This document shows, in pieces, positions 6,518-8,225 of a stretch of 8,225 nucleotides of DNA; within the stretch, counting starts at the first letter, position 1; every line of letters begins with the position of its first letter. The notes beneath the pieces were generated by a model. That model saw only the letters and a program-made list of their open reading frames with translations, did no database searches and was not told the DNA's origin. The DNA is from CAYRTD01 sp964595055. GTDB taxonomy: Bacteria; Bacteroidota; Bacteroidia; Bacteroidales; GCA-2748055. Made by a program: the position numbers and the translations under genes. The stretch covers positions 1-8,225 of the forward strand of contig CAZQOV010000147.1 of NCBI GenBank assembly GCA_964595055.1, written 5' to 3'.

Positions 6518-8225
6518 ATGAAGAAACATCTACTTACCCTACTGTTGATGATACCGGCTGTGCTTTCAGCCCAGGTATTGGATAACTGGATTATTGATGA
6601 ACCAACAGGTGCCGACCTGACAGTGGTCCAGGAAGAAACCAATGTAAATGAAGGACTTTATTCAGCCAAAGTGTCGCTGCTTACCGACGAAGTACCATAC
6701 ATCTACTCAGAAGAATTTGATGTTACAGAAGGTAGTTCCTACACATTCTCCATTGATGTTCTTGATAATACTGATCAGGGATCACTGAAGATATATTGTG
6801 AATTCAAGGATGCTTCGGATGGTGATATCTTTGGTGAAGATCCTGTTTTTACAACCGATAACCAGGATTGGCAAACCATCACATGGTCGGCAACGGTTCC
6901 GGCAGGGGCTGTTAAGGCTTATGTATGGATCAAGTGTTACGACGATGCCGGTTTTACACCACCTGTAGATTTCTATCTCGACAATGCAAGCTTTGTGATG
7001 GATGGAGGTGATAATCTTGTTCCTAACGGCAGTTTCGAAAGCTGGAGTAGTTTTTATGAAACTTTCATGCTCGATTTTGAGGATGGTATAATCCCGGAAG
7101 ACTGGCTTGTAATAAATGCCAATGCCGGTGTTAACGATAACGGAAAAGAAGGCCAGAGAACCTGGGTTATTGGTGAAACTTACGGACTTGATGGAGGAAA
7201 CAGTATTTTCAACGATACCTATGAAGCAGACAATGAAAATCCTGCCGATGACTGGTTTGTTTCTCCCCTGGTGAAACTTACCAATGATTATGTACTTAGC
7301 TTCTGGTCTGATGCAGATGCAGACTACCCTGATTCACTCATCGTCTGGGTTTCAAAAACAGGACAGGAACCCGCTGATTTCAATATTTTAATCGACCGTC
7401 TCCAGGTAGCAGGTGCATACCAGAAATTCAGCTATGTATTAACAGATAATGAAAATCTCTCTGAAGGGGATCTGGTATACATCGGATTCCATAACAATAC
7501 ACTGGGATCATTCATTGATCTTGATAATATTCGCTATGGCGAATTGCAATTACCTCAAATATCCAGAGCCTGGACGGTTGATGAAACATCAATGGCAGTG
7601 CAATACGACTCTCCTCTTTCGGCAGGACTCAATGCTGCAGATTACCAGTTAAGCGGAACAGCAGATATCACATTCTCCAATGTTGAAGTTGATGCTGAAA
7701 ATTCCAACCAGGCAAATCTTACGGGAGCAGGTATGAACATGGCTTCAGATATGACCGTGGATATGATCACTGACAATGCAACCGGATCGAGCTTTGAATT
7801 TTATGCCGGAGTATCACCCATTTCTTTTGCGAATGTTGCCAATTCATCGGGATATCTGAGTCGCGATTACCCGGCTACATTCCAGGGTATTGTAATGGCC
7901 AAGGATGCTTTCGGAGATCGTATATGGATACAGGACGGAGCTGATCCAATGAGCGGAGTGAACACCTATACAGGTGATGTATATGATAATGCAGAAGTAG
8001 GTGATGAGATACTGATCACAAGCATCAACGATCCTTATGAAAACCAAACCGAACTTTACCAACCCACACTTATCAGTACATTAAGTGCCGGGAATGATCT
8101 CTATACCCCGGTGAGCATCAGCGGAAGTGATATAGATACTTCCATTTCGGCAGACACCGATCCGGCCGAGCAGTATGAAAGTATGCTGGTTGCTCTTGAT
8201 AATGTCAAGATCATGACATACGTGG
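6518..8225 (+). CDS. Large secreted modular protein with choice-of-anchor J and OB-fold-like domains (3' truncated)
   Basis: The frame from the ATG at 6518 runs without a stop for 569 codons to the window edge, so only the N-terminal part is seen. MKKHLLTLLLMIPAVLSAQ is a signal peptide with likely cleavage after Ala18; there is no lipobox, so the protein is secreted. Residues about 20-165 form a beta-sandwich resembling carbohydrate-binding-like modules (EGLYSAKVSL, GSSYTFSIDV, DFYLDNASF). A short NLVPNGSFESW segment (166-176) leads into a choice-of-anchor J domain (about 183-341), with LDFEDGIIPEDWLVIN, DDWFVSPLVKL and FIDLDNIRYG. Residues about 348-432 look like an Ig-like domain (NAADYQLSG). 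From about 452 an OB-fold-like domain begins: FQGIVMAKD, IWIQDGAD (469-476), VGDEILITS and YESMLVALDNV (553-563). This resembles the domain before the catalytic domain of ExeM-type extracellular nucleases, and also DUF5689-like domains. A catalytic domain or T9SS sorting tail could follow beyond the window; neither is seen. Confidence 0.85.
   Translation, partial: MKKHLLTLLLMIPAVLSAQVLDNWIIDEPTGADLTVVQEETNVNEGLYSAKVSLLTDEVPYIYSEEFDVTEGSSYTFSIDVLDNTDQGSLKIYCEFKDASDGDIFGEDPVFTTDNQDWQTITWSATVPAGAVKAYVWIKCYDDAGFTPPVDFYLDNASFVMDGGDNLVPNGSFESWSSFYETFMLDFEDGIIPEDWLVINANAGVNDNGKEGQRTWVIGETYGLDGGNSIFNDTYEADNENPADDWFVSPLVKLTNDYVLSFWSDADADYPDSLIVWVSKTGQEPADFNILIDRLQVAGAYQKFSYVLTDNENLSEGDLVYIGFHNNTLGSFIDLDNIRYGELQLPQISRAWTVDETSMAVQYDSPLSAGLNAADYQLSGTADITFSNVEVDAENSNQANLTGAGMNMASDMTVDMITDNATGSSFEFYAGVSPISFANVANSSGYLSRDYPATFQGIVMAKDAFGDRIWIQDGADPMSGVNTYTGDVYDNAEVGDEILITSINDPYENQTELYQPTLISTLSAGNDLYTPVSISGSDIDTSISADTDPAEQYESMLVALDNVKIMTYV

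Noticed and set aside
7449..7652. A short plus-strand open frame of 67 codons in another frame
   Set aside because: It overlaps the long frame starting at 6518, whose translation carries continuous domain motifs across this stretch.

Overview
The window looks like chromosomal DNA of a Bacteroidota species. The case for this is a tandem SusC/SusD pair, a FecR-type anti-sigma factor with a C-terminal DUF4974-like region, lipoproteins with acidic residues just after the lipid-bearing cysteine, and A/T-rich leaders without strong Shine-Dalgarno sequences. A genus cannot be named from this. All five supported genes are on the plus strand, and both end genes are cut by the window edge.

Layout: (1) positions 3-521, the C-terminal half of a FecR-like anti-sigma factor, with its start and membrane helix upstream of the window; (2) 540-3797, a SusC-type TonB-dependent receptor with an extra N-terminal STN signalling domain; (3) 3804-5138, a SusD/RagB lipoprotein; (4) a 160-bp A/T-rich spacer (5139-5298) with a 15-bp inverted repeat and four CACAAAT repeats spaced about one helical turn apart; (5) 5299-6447, a lipoprotein made of one PKD domain and a six-bladed YWTD-type beta-propeller; (6) a 70-bp A/T-rich spacer; (7) 6518 to the window end, the first 569 residues of a large secreted modular protein: signal peptide, beta-sandwich module, choice-of-anchor J domain, Ig-like domain, and an OB-fold-like domain resembling the one in front of ExeM-type extracellular nucleases. 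This last frame has no stop codon before the window edge.

How the genes may work together: SusC and SusD form the usual outer-membrane importer in which the SusD lid captures the ligand and the SusC barrel imports it with TonB energy. The STN domain on SusC and the adjacent FecR suggest that substrate loading is signalled across the envelope to an ECF sigma factor, probably encoded just upstream. The propeller lipoprotein sits where accessory surface-binding lipoproteins (SusE/SusF-like) usually lie, and the last gene where the secreted or surface enzyme or adhesin usually lies. No glycoside hydrolase, polysaccharide lyase, sulfatase or peptidase is visible, so the substrate is unknown. The OB-fold domain gives a weak hint toward nucleic acid or phosphate scavenging; this is a hypothesis that depends on sequence beyond position 8225. 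I saw no RNA gene, CRISPR array, insertion sequence or clear terminator.
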